Shown here in pieces: positions 28,689 to 37,672 of a stretch of 64,000 nt of DNA (the stretch's first letter is position 1; the number at the start of each line of letters is the position of its first letter). Location: the NCBI GenBank assembly GCA_963817395.1, contig CAWFOC010000003.1, forward strand, positions 434,001 to 498,000. The letters run 5' to 3'. This DNA is from CAWGYQ01 sp963817395. GTDB taxonomy: Bacteria; Acidobacteriota; Vicinamibacteria; Vicinamibacterales; CAVPJW01. The translations under genes were made by a program, and so were the position numbers. Below the pieces are notes generated by a model. The model searched no databases. It was given only the letters and a program-made list of their open reading frames with translations, and was not told where the DNA came from.

Positions 28689-29189
28689 TCAGGGCCGGAT
28701 GTTCTCGACCGTTCTCCGAAGCCCCTGAAGCGTCGCGTCGTCGAGCCGGATGACCACGGTCGTGTAGCTGTCGATGTCGGCGAGAATCGCCTCACGCGGC
28801 CCATCGCGCCATTCGCTGCTGCCGTAGAACGCGTCTTCGCTTTTCTGTCGGCCGTCCAGGCTCTCGTACGCACGCACCAGGTAGAACGAGTCGGCGTCAT
28901 GGAGCGACGGGCCGTAGGCCACGACGTCAATCTTCCACCGTTGAAGCATCGGCAGCGCTTCTCGAAGAAACAGCTGGTGAAAGCGGGAGCGCGTTCCGGG
29001 CTTGAGATTGTACGAGCGAATCTCGACCATCCGAGTTCCGCGAGCGGTCCCCTGGGCCGCCTCGTCGGAGGGTGACGACTGTCCTTGCGCATCGGCCATC
29101 CGGCCGTGCGCAGCCGTGCCGAATGGCCCGAGCACGAGCAGAGCAGCCACGGCAATCGTCGAGCGAGCGCCGAGCGCACGCGTGCCCAT
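28689..29189 (-). CDS. NIPSNAP-domain secreted protein
   Basis: 166 residues, intact. ATG 29189 follows AGGAGGACAC. A signal peptide (STIAVAALLVLGPFGTAAHG) is followed by a NIPSNAP core: TRMVEIRSYNLKPGTRSRFH, QLFLREALPMLQRWKIDV and YGPSLHDADSFYLVRAYESL. The end, IDSYTTVVIRLDDATLQGLR, fits the ferredoxin-like NIPSNAP fold. Function in bacteria is not known. Last gene of the minus-strand unit groES - membrane glycosyltransferase - GT2 - NIPSNAP, 11 nt after the GT2 stop. Confidence 0.85.
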   Translation of the reverse strand: MGTRALGARSTIAVAALLVLGPFGTAAHGRMADAQGQSSPSDEAAQGTARGTRMVEIRSYNLKPGTRSRFHQLFLREALPMLQRWKIDVVAYGPSLHDADSFYLVRAYESLDGRQKSEDAFYGSSEWRDGPREAILADIDSYTTVVIRLDDATLQGLRRTVENIRP

Positions 29190-29200
29190 GTGTCCTCCTC

Positions 29201-30169
29201 TTATCGTCCGGCCGGTTCCACGACGGTCGAAGGCTCGATGGTTTCCATCACCTCGAGCCTCACCGGAGTTTCGCTGTGTGCTTTCGGCAGCACGAGACCC
29301 TTCGCCAGGCCAATCCCGTACGCCAGGTGCGAGGCAAACATCAGCGGACCAGCCCACAGGAAGACCGTCCGACGCCGGCGGACAGCCGCCCCAAGACTCA
29401 GGCTCGCTGCGAGTGCGGCGTACAGGAGCAGCGGCATCGCGAAGAAGGTGCTCCGCGGCATCAGGACCGGCAGCGCCACCAGATACCCGAGAAACGCGAG
29501 AGGCACCAGGAACGGCCACTGCCCCCGCAACCCGCTCCGGCGCACGAACTCGCCGCGACCGCGGCCGGAGATGTACACCTGCCTGAGGTGCGACCGCAAG
29601 CTCGCGCGGCGCTTGTGCTCGACGGAGCATTGCGGCACGTAGTACAGGCGATAGCCGTCCCGGCGAAGCCGCCACATCAGCTCGTTTTCGTCGTTGGGAA
29701 ACAGCGTCTCGACGAAAAGGTACCGTCTCAAGAGCTCCCCGCGAAAGCACAGGAAGCAACCATGCAGCTTGCCTTCCGTGGCATTGAGATCGCGCTCGCC
29801 GGTGCTCCAGCGGCAGCTCGTGCTGCCGGTCGCGAAGGGTGATGCGAGAACCTCGCCCGACAGTTGAGCGAACGTGGGATCCGACGCGGGCGTGAGGTTC
29901 GGACCGCCAACCACGGCGACCTGCTCGCTGTCGAAATGCACGAGCGTTCTCGCAACCAGATCTCGCGGCACCACCAGGTCGTCATCCAGCAGAAAGACGA
30001 AGTCTCCGGTGGTTCGACGAATGGCGACATTGCGCTGCAGCGGGGGCAGCGTTCCCTCGGCGAAGAAGAACTCGGCCGAGTGGCCGGACAGATCGAGCAC
30101 CGCGAGCTGCCGCTTGATGCCAGACAGATCGGTGCCCGGGCGGCTCGGGATGATGAACGAGAGCTTCAC
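29201..30169 (-). CDS. Family 2 glycosyltransferase with C-terminal membrane helices
   Basis: 322 residues, intact. GT-A start MKLSFIIPSRPGTDLSGI, then a DxD equivalent FVFLLDDDLVVPRDLV (residues ~58-73). An acceptor/catalytic block, FPNDENELMWRLRRDGYRLY, follows with the ED/EN position. The last ~110 residues hold four hydrophobic helices (FLVPLAFLGYLVALPVLM and others), so it is bound to the inner membrane. Adds a sugar from a nucleotide donor to a lipid or polymer acceptor. Directly downstream of the integral membrane glycosyltransferase gene (33-nt gap). Confidence 0.85.
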   Translation of the reverse strand: MKLSFIIPSRPGTDLSGIKRQLAVLDLSGHSAEFFFAEGTLPPLQRNVAIRRTTGDFVFLLDDDLVVPRDLVARTLVHFDSEQVAVVGGPNLTPASDPTFAQLSGEVLASPFATGSTSCRWSTGERDLNATEGKLHGCFLCFRGELLRRYLFVETLFPNDENELMWRLRRDGYRLYYVPQCSVEHKRRASLRSHLRQVYISGRGRGEFVRRSGLRGQWPFLVPLAFLGYLVALPVLMPRSTFFAMPLLLYAALAASLSLGAAVRRRRTVFLWAGPLMFASHLAYGIGLAKGLVLPKAHSETPVRLEVMETIEPSTVVEPAGR

Positions 30170-30202
30170 GCCGATCGTCGCGCCGCCGGCCGGACACGAG
30201 CC

Positions 30203-31680
30203 CTAGCGGAGCCGATGAAGAAAGACATGTCCGTTACCCAGATCCAGGATGCCGACGAGCGTGAGACTCTCGAGGTAACGAACCGTCGGGGCCGGGGCTG
30301 GCGATCGATCGGACGTCACGACGGCCGTTGCACCGTGCTTCGCGAGCCCTTCGATGTCCGCCGGCTCGAGCCAGCCGGCCCGGACGCTCCATCCTCGGCG
30401 CCCGGCGTAGTAAAGGTAGCGTGGATCGAAGGCGTTGGAGTTGTTGAAGGCCATGATGACGAGGTCGCGGTCGGTGGTGCGCGCGTGCACGAAGTCGCCC
30501 ACGCGCAGACCCTGTCCGTCGACAAGGTAATAGCGCGTGAAGGCGAACCTGACCCCCATCGCGCAATACGCGACGAGCAGGACGACGCCAAGCGGCTGCA
30601 GCAGCCGCGCCGAACGGCCCGAAGCGCTCAGACACCAGTAGAGCGGCATGGCCATCCACAGCGCAAATGGCGCGATGAAGGGAAGCTGATAATAGTTGTG
30701 GATCGCGCTGGCGGCGAAGAACAGGAGCACAAGAGAGAGACTGGCCAGCGTCCATACGGCGGCGAAGTTCCAGACGGCCCCGAGCTGGCGTCGCCAGATC
30801 ACGGCCGACAGCGCCAGCGACCCACCACACGTTGACGGCGATTTCGCGCCGCAGCCGCCTGAGAATTGTCAGCCACTCGTTCGTTCGAAGCCGCCGGGCG
30901 CGTGTCGCCGATGTAGATATCCAGACGGTCGGCTGGCGGGCTGTAGCCACGAACGAAGCTCAGGTCCGGCGCCCGCCGGTTCACCGATTGAGCATACAGG
31001 TACCACGAGACCCCGACCGCCAGGGCCGCACCGAAGGCCACCGCGGAGATCACGGCCCGGCGCCGCTGGCCCTTCACAAGCTGCACGTAAAGCGCGGGGA
31101 GAATCAGAAAGAACACATACGGAGCCTTCACGAGCAGGCCGAGCGCGCTGGCAACGGTCGCGCAGATCAGGTCGCGGCGCCGTCCGGTGTCTCCGTAGCG
31201 GAGGAAGTCGTACAGCAGCGCATGACCGAAGCACAGCGCGGCACTGTCGATGTGGACGGCGCGCGAGAAATAGATGCCGAGCGGCGCCCCCATGTAGATC
31301 ACCACGACGATCCACGACAGCAGTTGATCGCGGAGGAGCGAGACAATGCGAAACAGAAAATGAGCCGATGCAAGAAAGAAGGCGATGCTCACCAGCCGAT
31401 CGACGAGAAGCGTCGGACCGGTTGCCTGATAGACGAGCGCCGTGATCCATTCGGGCACGGGGAACTCGATCAGGATGTGGCGGTAATTCCCCATCGAGGC
31501 GATCGAGGGGAGGAAAATGTTCATGCCGGACCGGTAGAACTCGAGCGTGTAGTGCGATGTCCACGCCTGTCGAAAGGCGTGCGGTTCGTCGAGAAACGGC
31601 CGGAAGTTGTAGAAGCGTGCGAGGACGAGGCCCGAGGCGAGCGTGGCGAAGACGATCGACAGAGTCCGCCCCGGGCGCAT
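30203..31680 (-). CDS. Integral membrane glycosyltransferase, GT39/ArnT-like (frameshifts)
   Basis: About 492 residues with about ten membrane helices. The first periplasmic loop carries DEPHAFRQAWTSHYTLEFYR after FYNFRPF, the Asp/Glu site expected of polyprenol-phosphate sugar transferases of the GT39/GT83 (PMT/ArnT) kind. Further on come YFSRAVHIDSAALCFGHALL and, after frameshifts near 30890 and 30810, HNYYQLPFIAPFALWMAMPL and a C-terminal soluble part (RDLVIMAFNNSNAFDPRYLY; VRYLESLTLVGILDL). ATG at 31680 (also TTG 31689). It is second in an operon after groES (15-nt gap). Likely transfers a sugar from a lipid carrier at the outer face of the inner membrane; acceptor unknown. Confidence 0.75.
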
Positions 31681-31695
31681 GAAGGTCAACGTCGA

Positions 31696-32154
31696 TCAGC
31701 GCTTTTTCTTCTTGATACTTCTGCTCGTGCGGCCCGGAGTACGCGCCGCCGGCCGATGACCTCTCCCTTTGCTGACGGCTGCGGGCCCGGCGGCAGCTTT
31801 GCTCTTGCCGACAGCACCCTTGCCGGGTGTCGCCGGCCTGGCCGCGGCGCCGGTGTCAGCGGTCCCGCCCTGAATGATGGCCAGGATCTCTTCCTCTTTC
31901 ATGATGAGGTATTCGTGGCCATGGAGCTTGATTTCCTGCCCGGAGTATTTGCCGAACAGAATGAAATCGCCGGCCTTGACGTCGAGCGGAACCCGCTTGC
32001 CGTCGCCCTTTGGCTTTCCATTGCCCGCGGCGATGACCTTGCCGCGCTGAGGCTTCTCTTTGGCCGTATCCGGAATGATGATTCCGCCAATCTGCTGTTC
32101 GCCCTCGTCGAGGCGCTCGATGATGACGCGGTCGTGCAGCGGTCTGAGGCTCAT
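31696..32154 (-). CDS. groES: GroES co-chaperonin with basic Ala/Lys-rich C-terminal tail
   Basis: 152 residues, whereas normal GroES has about 97. Residues 1-95 are canonical: SLRPLHDRVIIERLD, the mobile loop EGEQQIGGIIIPDTA with its IVL-like GGIII contact, and KEKPQRGKVIAAGNGK, then AGDFILFGKYSGQEIKL and YLIMKEEEILAI. Residues 96-152 are a low-complexity basic tail (GKGAVGKSKAAAGPAAVSKG, RGHRPAARTPGRTSRSIKK KKR) like histone H1 or HU tails. There is no groEL next to it; the first downstream gene is a membrane glycosyltransferase. Translated from ATG 32154. The core can cap GroEL rings; the tail could bind nucleic acid, or be a late frameshift of a true stop, but the absence of a stop after LAIIQGG in the other frames at the same point argues against the latter. 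Confidence 0.88.
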   Translation of the reverse strand: MSLRPLHDRVIIERLDEGEQQIGGIIIPDTAKEKPQRGKVIAAGNGKPKGDGKRVPLDVKAGDFILFGKYSGQEIKLHGHEYLIMKEEEILAIIQGGTADTGAAARPATPGKGAVGKSKAAAGPAAVSKGRGHRPAARTPGRTSRSIKKKKR

Positions 32155-32507
32155 GTCGTCTTCTCCGTCCTGCTGTAAGAGGTTCGTAAGGCCCTCATCA
32201 TAGACTCATCAGCGTGAATACAGGGGGTGGGCCGCGAGGCGAAACCAGGGGACCGTCGGGTTCCCAGGGCGGCAGGCGGCGGCCGATGGAAAGGGGCCGC
32301 GTGGCTCACGCAGTATAATAGGGAGGTCTGCTTTCCTGAGCCCTGTTGCTCGTTCCCCGGCCGTCCTGCGGGGCTCAAGCCCAGCCCTCATTAAAGCGCC
32401 TCTCTCGACCACGGCAGGTCAACGCCGTCGGTCATGGGTGAGTGTCGGATTCATCGTCGGAAGGCCGCTGATGCTGGCGTGCGCCGACACAGGCCCTGGA
32501 GGGCACG
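32155..32507. other. Divergent intergenic region groES / rpoZ-like
   Basis: 353 nt without a gene that I can support. It holds a perfect TATAAT on the plus strand (32314-32319) and must also carry the groES promoter on the minus strand. No CIRCE element (TTAGCACTC-N9-GAGTGCTAA) is visible, so HrcA control of this groES is not supported. Confidence 0.5.
32314..32319 (+). promoter_or_regulatory. -10 element TATAAT upstream of the omega-subunit-like gene
   Basis: Perfect TATAAT about 190 nt before the ATG at 32508. No convincing -35 at the right spacing. Orientation fits the rpoZ-like gene. Confidence 0.35.
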
Positions 32508-32729
32508 ATGGTCAATCGACCCGAAGCCACGAATTCGTTCGAGTTCATCACGATGGCCGCTCTGCGGGCAGCGCAGCTGATGCAAGGCTGTCTCCCGCGC
32601 GTCCCGGTCGGCCACAAGTTCACGATCACGGCACAGCTCGAGGTGGCCGGCGGGCACATCTTGAAGCTTCCGACACCGCTACCGATTGCGCCCGGCGTGC
32701 CGGACCGGCAAGGCGACACGTCATCGTAG
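32508..32729 (+). CDS. rpoZ: RNA polymerase omega subunit-like protein
   Basis: 73 residues. ATG 32508 after CTGGAGGGCACG. The residues FEFITMAALRAAQLMQGCLP followed by HKFTITAQLEVAGGHIL match the helix of omega that reads (V)xxAxxRAxQL, followed by the K-x-x-x-x-A-x-x-E turn. The family is small and divergent outside proteobacteria, so this is a homology judgement by eye. Omega helps assembly of the polymerase core around beta prime. Normally rpoZ follows gmk; here neither gmk nor other partners are adjacent. An unknown 58-residue gene follows. Confidence 0.68.
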   Translation: MVNRPEATNSFEFITMAALRAAQLMQGCLPRVPVGHKFTITAQLEVAGGHILKLPTPLPIAPGVPDRQGDTSS

Positions 32730-32763
32730 CGAGGCGGCAGACGACATTACCAAGAGGTGGCCG

Positions 32764-32940
32764 ATGGTCTTCGCGACAAAGAGTCCAGCCGACTTACAGA
32801 ATCAGGAAGGCGAAATACTCAAGATCCTCCGAAACTGGTACCTGACGCCTGGCCTGCAGCGGGAGCTCCGTCACAAGGAGAACGAGGCGGTTCAGACGGT
32901 CTTGGAGGTCTTGCGCCGCCGAGGCGCACGCACCAGGTAA
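32764..32940 (+). CDS. Hypothetical protein, 58 aa
   Basis: ATG 32764 after a purine-rich AAGAGGTGGCCG. Sequence: MVFATKSPADLQNQEGEILK, ILRNWYLTPGLQRELRHKE, then AVQTVLEVLRRRGART. Two amphipathic helices, no signal or membrane part, so probably cytosolic; no family recognised. It is 34 nt after the omega-like gene and may share its transcript, which is the only hint of function. Confidence 0.5.
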   Translation: MVFATKSPADLQNQEGEILKILRNWYLTPGLQRELRHKENEAVQTVLEVLRRRGARTR

Positions 32941-33075
32941 CGATTCCCTGATCCGACGGCGTTTGTGTCGGCCACTGGGTAGGGACTGACGACGCATCTG
33001 GGGCGTTCGACGCCCGTGCTGCCTGAGTTCTGCTTCCCGCCTTCGGTCCTCCTACCGAATCGAACACGAGCCGAC

Positions 33076-33594
33076 CTACCTCTTCCGCCGGTAGTCGACC
33101 GTCATGAACTGCTGCCAGGTGCCGTCGTCCGTCATCACACGGCCGGACATCACACGGTGGTCGTCGCTCTTGAACTCGATCACATCCTGGTAGCGGGACG
33201 TCGTGCCATCGCCCGCCATGCTGGGGCCCTCGGAGTTGAGCGTCAGGATTCGCCCGGAGGAATCGAGCTCGCCGTCGTAGATCCAGATATTGCTCATCAT
33301 CGACCCAACCCAGCTGCCCACGAACCGCTTCTTCTCGTTGTCGTAGCCCAGGGTCATCAGATTGAGGGCAGGCCCGACGCCGGGCATCTCACCCTGTCCT
33401 TCGGCCAGCACCCAGAGCTCGCCGAGCGTTCTGACGTGCTCGCTTCCTGTACACCTCTTGCTCGAATCGGTTGGATCGTCGTACTCGTAGGTCCAGTCGC
33501 CGATCAGCTTGTGCAGCCACCGATGCTCCTTTTGTGGTTCGGCGGCCTTCACTGGGGTCTCATGCGCGGTGCTGACATCTGTTTGTTGGCTCAT
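33076..33594 (-). CDS. DUF1579-family protein
   Basis: 172 residues, intact, ATG 33594 after GGAGGACACATG context. A polar N-terminus (SQQTDVSTAHETPVKAAEPQ) precedes the DUF1579 core: EHRWLHKLIGDWTYEYDDPT, LGELWVLAEGQGEMPG and NLMTLGYDNEKKRFVGSWVG. It continues MMSNIWIYDGELDSSGRILT and DDHRVMSGRVMTDDGTWQQF. Predicted lipocalin-like beta barrel. No signal peptide. Function unknown. A 4-TM protein gene lies 59 nt upstream in the same direction. Confidence 0.88.
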   Translation of the reverse strand: MSQQTDVSTAHETPVKAAEPQKEHRWLHKLIGDWTYEYDDPTDSSKRCTGSEHVRTLGELWVLAEGQGEMPGVGPALNLMTLGYDNEKKRFVGSWVGSMMSNIWIYDGELDSSGRILTLNSEGPSMAGDGTTSRYQDVIEFKSDDHRVMSGRVMTDDGTWQQFMTVDYRRKR

Positions 33595-33653
33595 GTGTCC
33601 TCCAGAAATGTTTTGGCGTACAGACGCTCGAGGGCCCGCAAAGGATTGGCGAA

Positions 33654-34157
33654 CTACGCTGCGCCTTTCGCGCCCCGTTCCTGGTAGAGCAGCGAGAACG
33701 CCCGGAGCGCCGCGATCAAGGCGATGAAGACTATCGCATGGCGCACATAGTTCAGGTTCACCCAGCTCGTCGCGCGGCTCACGGCCTCCGGTGAATCGGT
33801 CTGCTGCATCAACGAGACCATCGTGGGAATGAAATAGGCGAAGGTAAACACCCGGTCACAGAGCGCCGCAAGACCGGCTGCCAGCCACCAGCGGCGGAGC
33901 GCGTCGGAGGCTCGCCGCGCCGCGAACAGATTGGCCAGGGTAATCAGCGTAAGCGGGCCGGTCGTGACAAAGGCCCAGAATCTCAAGCCCGTGTCGTCCC
34001 GGCGCGCCGCCTCGGTGTTCCAGTGAAAGGCGCCATCGGGCGAGGCCGCCAGCCATCCGGGTACGACGATGCGCCCTTCGTAGAGGCCCGCGCCAAGCGA
34101 GATGCCCAGGTTGATCACCAGGAGCCAGAGAACAATTCGCGACCATGTTGGCGACAT
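33654..34157 (-). CDS. 4-TM membrane protein, DUF1772/anthrone-oxygenase-like
   Basis: 167 residues, intact. Four hydrophobic helices: IVLWLLVINLGISLGAGLYE, FWAFVTTGPLTLITLANLFA, WWLAAGLAALCDRVFTFAYF, and YVRHAIVFIALIAALRAFSL. The GAGLYEGRIVVPGW and WVNLNYVRH motifs are those of DUF1772/anthrone oxygenase-like proteins, where the conserved His/Arg/Trp face one side. The enzymatic role is not demonstrated for bacterial members. Same direction as DUF1579 and probably in one transcript with it. Confidence 0.7.
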   Translation of the reverse strand: MSPTWSRIVLWLLVINLGISLGAGLYEGRIVVPGWLAASPDGAFHWNTEAARRDDTGLRFWAFVTTGPLTLITLANLFAARRASDALRRWWLAAGLAALCDRVFTFAYFIPTMVSLMQQTDSPEAVSRATSWVNLNYVRHAIVFIALIAALRAFSLLYQERGAKGAA

Positions 34158-34505
34158 CGTCCACCTCGGGTCGATAACCGCGCGACGTCAGTCCGACTGC
34201 CGCTCAGCTGGCAGGGTCATCACTGAGCGAACCGGACCTCGAAGGTACCAGACTTGCTCCCCGTTTCACGCGATCGCATGCGCTCCGTGAATCACGTTAA
34301 CTAAACGACACAACGGGAACGACTTTGCGCGATCAACCCACTGCTGCGTCCCCCGTTTGGGGCCACGACATGCCGCGGGGCAGCCGTGTGCGGAGGGCCG
34401 TCCGAGTGCACCGGCCGGGCGGACGTCCCCGTCGGTGCGCACGCATGTAAGCTGGGCAACCGCGAGCGCGGTTCAAGACGGTCGCGGAACGACCGGGAGG
34501 TTCAG
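34158..34505. other. Intergenic region between 4-TM gene and sulfatase
   Basis: 348 nt. Only weakly structured and AT-richer near 34290-34330 (GTTAACTAAACGAC), which may hold the divergent promoters; no clear -35/-10 pair. I see no ORF of interest and no RNA gene here. Confidence 0.4.
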
Positions 34506-36060
34506 ATGGCGGCCAAGACAGTAAAGGCGGACGGGAAGAAGCCGAACATCCTCGTCATCTGGGGCGATGACATCGGCATCTCGAATCTGAGTTGCTACTC
34601 GCACGGCGTCATGGGCTACCGGACGCCGAACATCGACCGGCTGGCGAAGGAAGGCCTGATGTTCACCGACAGCTACGGCGAGCAATCGTGCACCGCCGGG
34701 CGATCGTCGTTCATCACCGGGCAGAGCGTGTACCGCACGGGCCTCTCGAAGGTCGGGCTGCCCGGCGCGCCGATCGGCATGTCGGAGAAGCTGGTGACGA
34801 TCGCGGCACTGCTGAAGGAGCAGGGCTACGCCACCGGCCAGTTCGGCAAGAACCATCTGGGCGACCTGAACCACATGCTGCCGACCAACCACGGCTTCGA
34901 CGAGTTCTTCGGCAACCTGTACCACCTGAACGCCGAGGAAGAGCCGGAGATGGAGGACTACCCGCCGGCGAAGGACTTCCCGAACTTCCGCCAGAACTTC
35001 GGACCGCGCGGCGTGATTCATTCATGGGCCACAGACAAGGACGACAAGACCGTCGATGCCGCGCTGGGGCAAGGTCGGCAAGCAGAAGATCCAGGACACC
35101 GGCCCCCTCAACCGCAAGCGCATGCTGACCTGCGACGACGAGTTCGTCGCCGCCGCGCAGGATTTCATCAAACGGCAGGAGAAGGCGGGCACGCCGTGGT
35201 TCGTGTGGCTGAACACCACGCACATGCACGCGTACACGCACACCAAGGCGAAGAGCCGCGGCCAGGCCGGCCGCTGGCAATCGGCTTACCACGACACGAT
35301 GATCGACCACGACAAGAACGTGGGCCAGATGCTCGACTTCCTCGACAAGATGGGACTGGCCGAGGACACCTTCGTCCAGTACTCCACCGACAACGGGCCG
35401 CACCGCAATACCTGGCCCGACGGCGGCACCACGCCGTTTCGCAGCGAGAAGAACACCAACTGGGAAGGTGCGTTCCGAGTCCCGATGATCGTGCGCTGGC
35501 CGGGGAGGATCCAAGCAGGCTCAATCAGCAACGAGATTGTGCAGCATCACGACTGGATGCCGACCTTCCTCGCCATGGCCGGGGCGCCGGACGTGATCGA
35601 CAAACTGAAGAAGGGATATAAGGCGATTGGCCGTACCTACAAGAACCACATCGATGGCTACAACCTGCTGCCGTACCTGACCGGCAAGGAGAAGAAGAGC
35701 CCGCGCCAGCTGTTTTTCTACTTCAGCGACGACGGCGACGTGCTGGCCATCCGCATGGACAACTGGAAAATCTCGTTCATGGAGCAACGCACTCCCGGCG
35801 GGCTTGACGTCTGGAAGGAGCCGTTCGTGAGGCTGCGGGCCCCCAACATGTACAACCTGCGCACGGATCCGTATGAATTCGGCAAGATCACGGGGAACAC
35901 CTACAACGACTGGATGTTCCAGCACGCCTATCTGATCTACGCCGTGCAGGCCATCGCTGCGAAGTTCACCGAGACGTTCAAGGAGTTCCCGGCGATCCAG
36001 AAGCCCAACAGCTTCACCATCGACGACGCGATGGCGAAGCTGAGCGAACCCGCCAGTTAG
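34506..36060 (+). CDS. Sulfatase / arylsulfatase family hydrolase (one frameshift)
   Basis: About 518 residues. ATG 34506 follows CCGGGAGGTTCAG. Metal Asp pair in NILVIWGDDIGISNLSC; formylglycine site SCTAGRSSFITGQ at about residue 60, a C-x-A-x-R form instead of the common C-x-P-x-R; KNHLGDLNHMLPTNHGFDEF follows, and later STDNGPHRNTWPDGGTTPF with the metal Asp-Asn. After TVD the frame shifts near 35060: one extra G explains it, since the +1 frame reads PRWGKVGKQKIQDTG as in relatives. The gene length is one base over a multiple of three. No signal peptide is apparent, as in several bacterial cytosolic arylsulfatases; it needs a formylglycine-generating enzyme, not present here. It ends at TAG 36060 and is closed by the terminator at 36079. 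Confidence 0.9.
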
Positions 36061-36078
36061 CACCACCTTGCGATCAAC

Positions 36079-36113
36079 GAGGGCGTGCTCACGGGCACGC
36101 CCTCTCTTTTTCC
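36079..36113 (+). terminator. Rho-independent terminator of the sulfatase gene
   Basis: GAGGGCGTGC (36079-36088) and GCACGCCCTC (36095-36104) make a perfect 10-bp stem with a 6-nt loop, followed by TCTTTTTCC. Eighteen nt after the stop codon. The best intrinsic terminator in the window. Confidence 0.88.
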
Positions 36114-36292
36114 GACTACCTTCCGCCCTCGGCCGAGAGCGACACCTCCTCTCCCAACGCCGTCCGCGTCCTGCACCGTTACCCAAGACGACAGCTGACT
36201 TTTGGAGCGCGATTGGCCTACCATGCGCTCCTGGCTCGGCGGCTTTGCGCCCGAGCCAGGCGGCGTCGGGGGCGCGATTCATGGAGGGGGCA

Positions 36293-37575
36293 ATGCACAA
36301 GCGGTGGCTCGTGGCGATGGCAGTGGTGGCGTTCTCGGGCGGTTATCTGACGTCCAGCAGAACGCCGACGGTATACGGGCAGCAGACTTCCAAGGGCGGC
36401 TTCGCGGCCGTTCCGGAAGAAGTGGGCGCCATGGACATCTTCGGCCCCTACGACCTGGCGTCGGGGTGGCCGAAGGACCTCAGCACGGTGCCGGGCAACG
36501 AAAAGTGGACCTTCGGCGCGGGTCAGGGCGTGTTCGCCGAAAGCCCGAACCGCGTGATCTACATCCAGCGCGGGCAGCTGCCGGTTCTTCCTCCGAAAAT
36601 CGAGGCCACACCACTGCCGCAGGTGGCTCCGAACCTGGCCTTCCCGGTCATGGGATTGATTCGGAACGCCACGCAGGCCAGTCCGCCTGGCGCGCTCGAG
36701 GTGAACGGCAAGCCGGGCGACGACTCCGATGCGGGCAAGGTTGGCGTCGATTTCTCCTGGGACAACTGCATCGTCATCATCGACCGCGACGGCAACATCG
36801 TCGAGACCTGGAAGCAGTGGGACAAGATGTTGCGGCGGCCTCATTCGGTCTACATCAGCCCGTACGATGCCGAAAAGCACGTGTGGCTGGTGGACGACTA
36901 CCGCCATGCGGTCTTCAAGTTCACGAACGACGGCAAGAAGCTCGTGCAGACGATCGGCGAGCCGAACGTGCACGCCTCGGACGACAAGCATTTCTATCGT
37001 CCCACCTTCATGGCGTTCCAGCCCGATGGCAGCTTCTACGTCGCTGACGGCTACCTGAACACGCGGGTCGTCAAGTTCGACAAGGACGGCAAGTTCATCA
37101 AGGCCTGGGGTGAGCGGGGTGAGGCCGGCAAGGAAACGCGTCCGGGCTACTTCAACAACGTCCACGGGGTGGCGATCGATCCCGCTACGCGCCAGGTGTT
37201 CGTCAACGACCGCAACAACCGGCGCATCCAGGTGTTCGACGAAAACGGCACGTACCTGCGCGAGTGGACGCTCAAGTGGAACCGCGCGAACCTGCACTTC
37301 GTGCACATCGACGCCGACCGGAGGGTGTGGGTGTACGATCAGGTCATTCAGCGCCTGATCCAGTACGACTTGAACGGGCGGTTGATCAGTTCCTGGGGCG
37401 GGCTCGGTTCGTTCGAGGGCGCGCTCTGGGGCGTCCACGGCATCAGCGTGGACCAGGAGCAGAACCTCTATCTCGCCGCGGTGGGGCGCGGAGGCGTACA
37501 GAAGTTCGTGCCGAGGAAGGGTGCCAATCCCGCGCTTACCTGGTAGGCAAGCACGTGTACTCGGCCTGGAAGTAG
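36293..37575 (+). CDS. Secreted NHL-repeat beta-propeller, amidating-lyase-like, paralog 3 (frameshift near 3' end)
   Basis: About 427 residues. ATG 36293 follows GGAGGGGGCA. Signal peptide RWLVAMAVVAFSGGYLTSS, then GGFAAVPEEVGAMDIFGPYD and SGWPKDLSTVPGNEKWTFGA, nearly identical to paralog 1 at 10339. Blades: HVWLVDDYRHAVFKFTNDGK, RPTFMAFQPDGSFYVADGYL, VHGVAIDPATRQVFVNDRNN and VHGISVDQEQNLYLAAVGRG. The reading frame breaks near 37533 and the alternative frame ends LVGKHVYSAWK with stop 37575, matching the tail of paralog 1. Found outside the cytoplasm; likely same role as paralog 1. It is separated from the sulfatase by a terminator and so has its own promoter. Confidence 0.87.
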
Positions 37576-37672
37576 GGAAAATAGCGCCCGGCTCGTTCGA
37601 CACGACGACTACGCCGCCGGCGGTGGACATCATGGTGCGGACAGCCGCGAGACCACCGTCGGCGGGCGGCGT

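Noticed and set aside
32155..32507. CIRCE operator for groES
   Set aside because: The TTAGCACTC-N9-GAGTGCTAA inverted repeat is not present.
10339..37575. Programmed ribosomal frameshifting in NHL paralogs 1 and 3
   Set aside because: No common slippery heptamer or downstream stem, and the shift direction differs. With many indels nearby, error is simpler.
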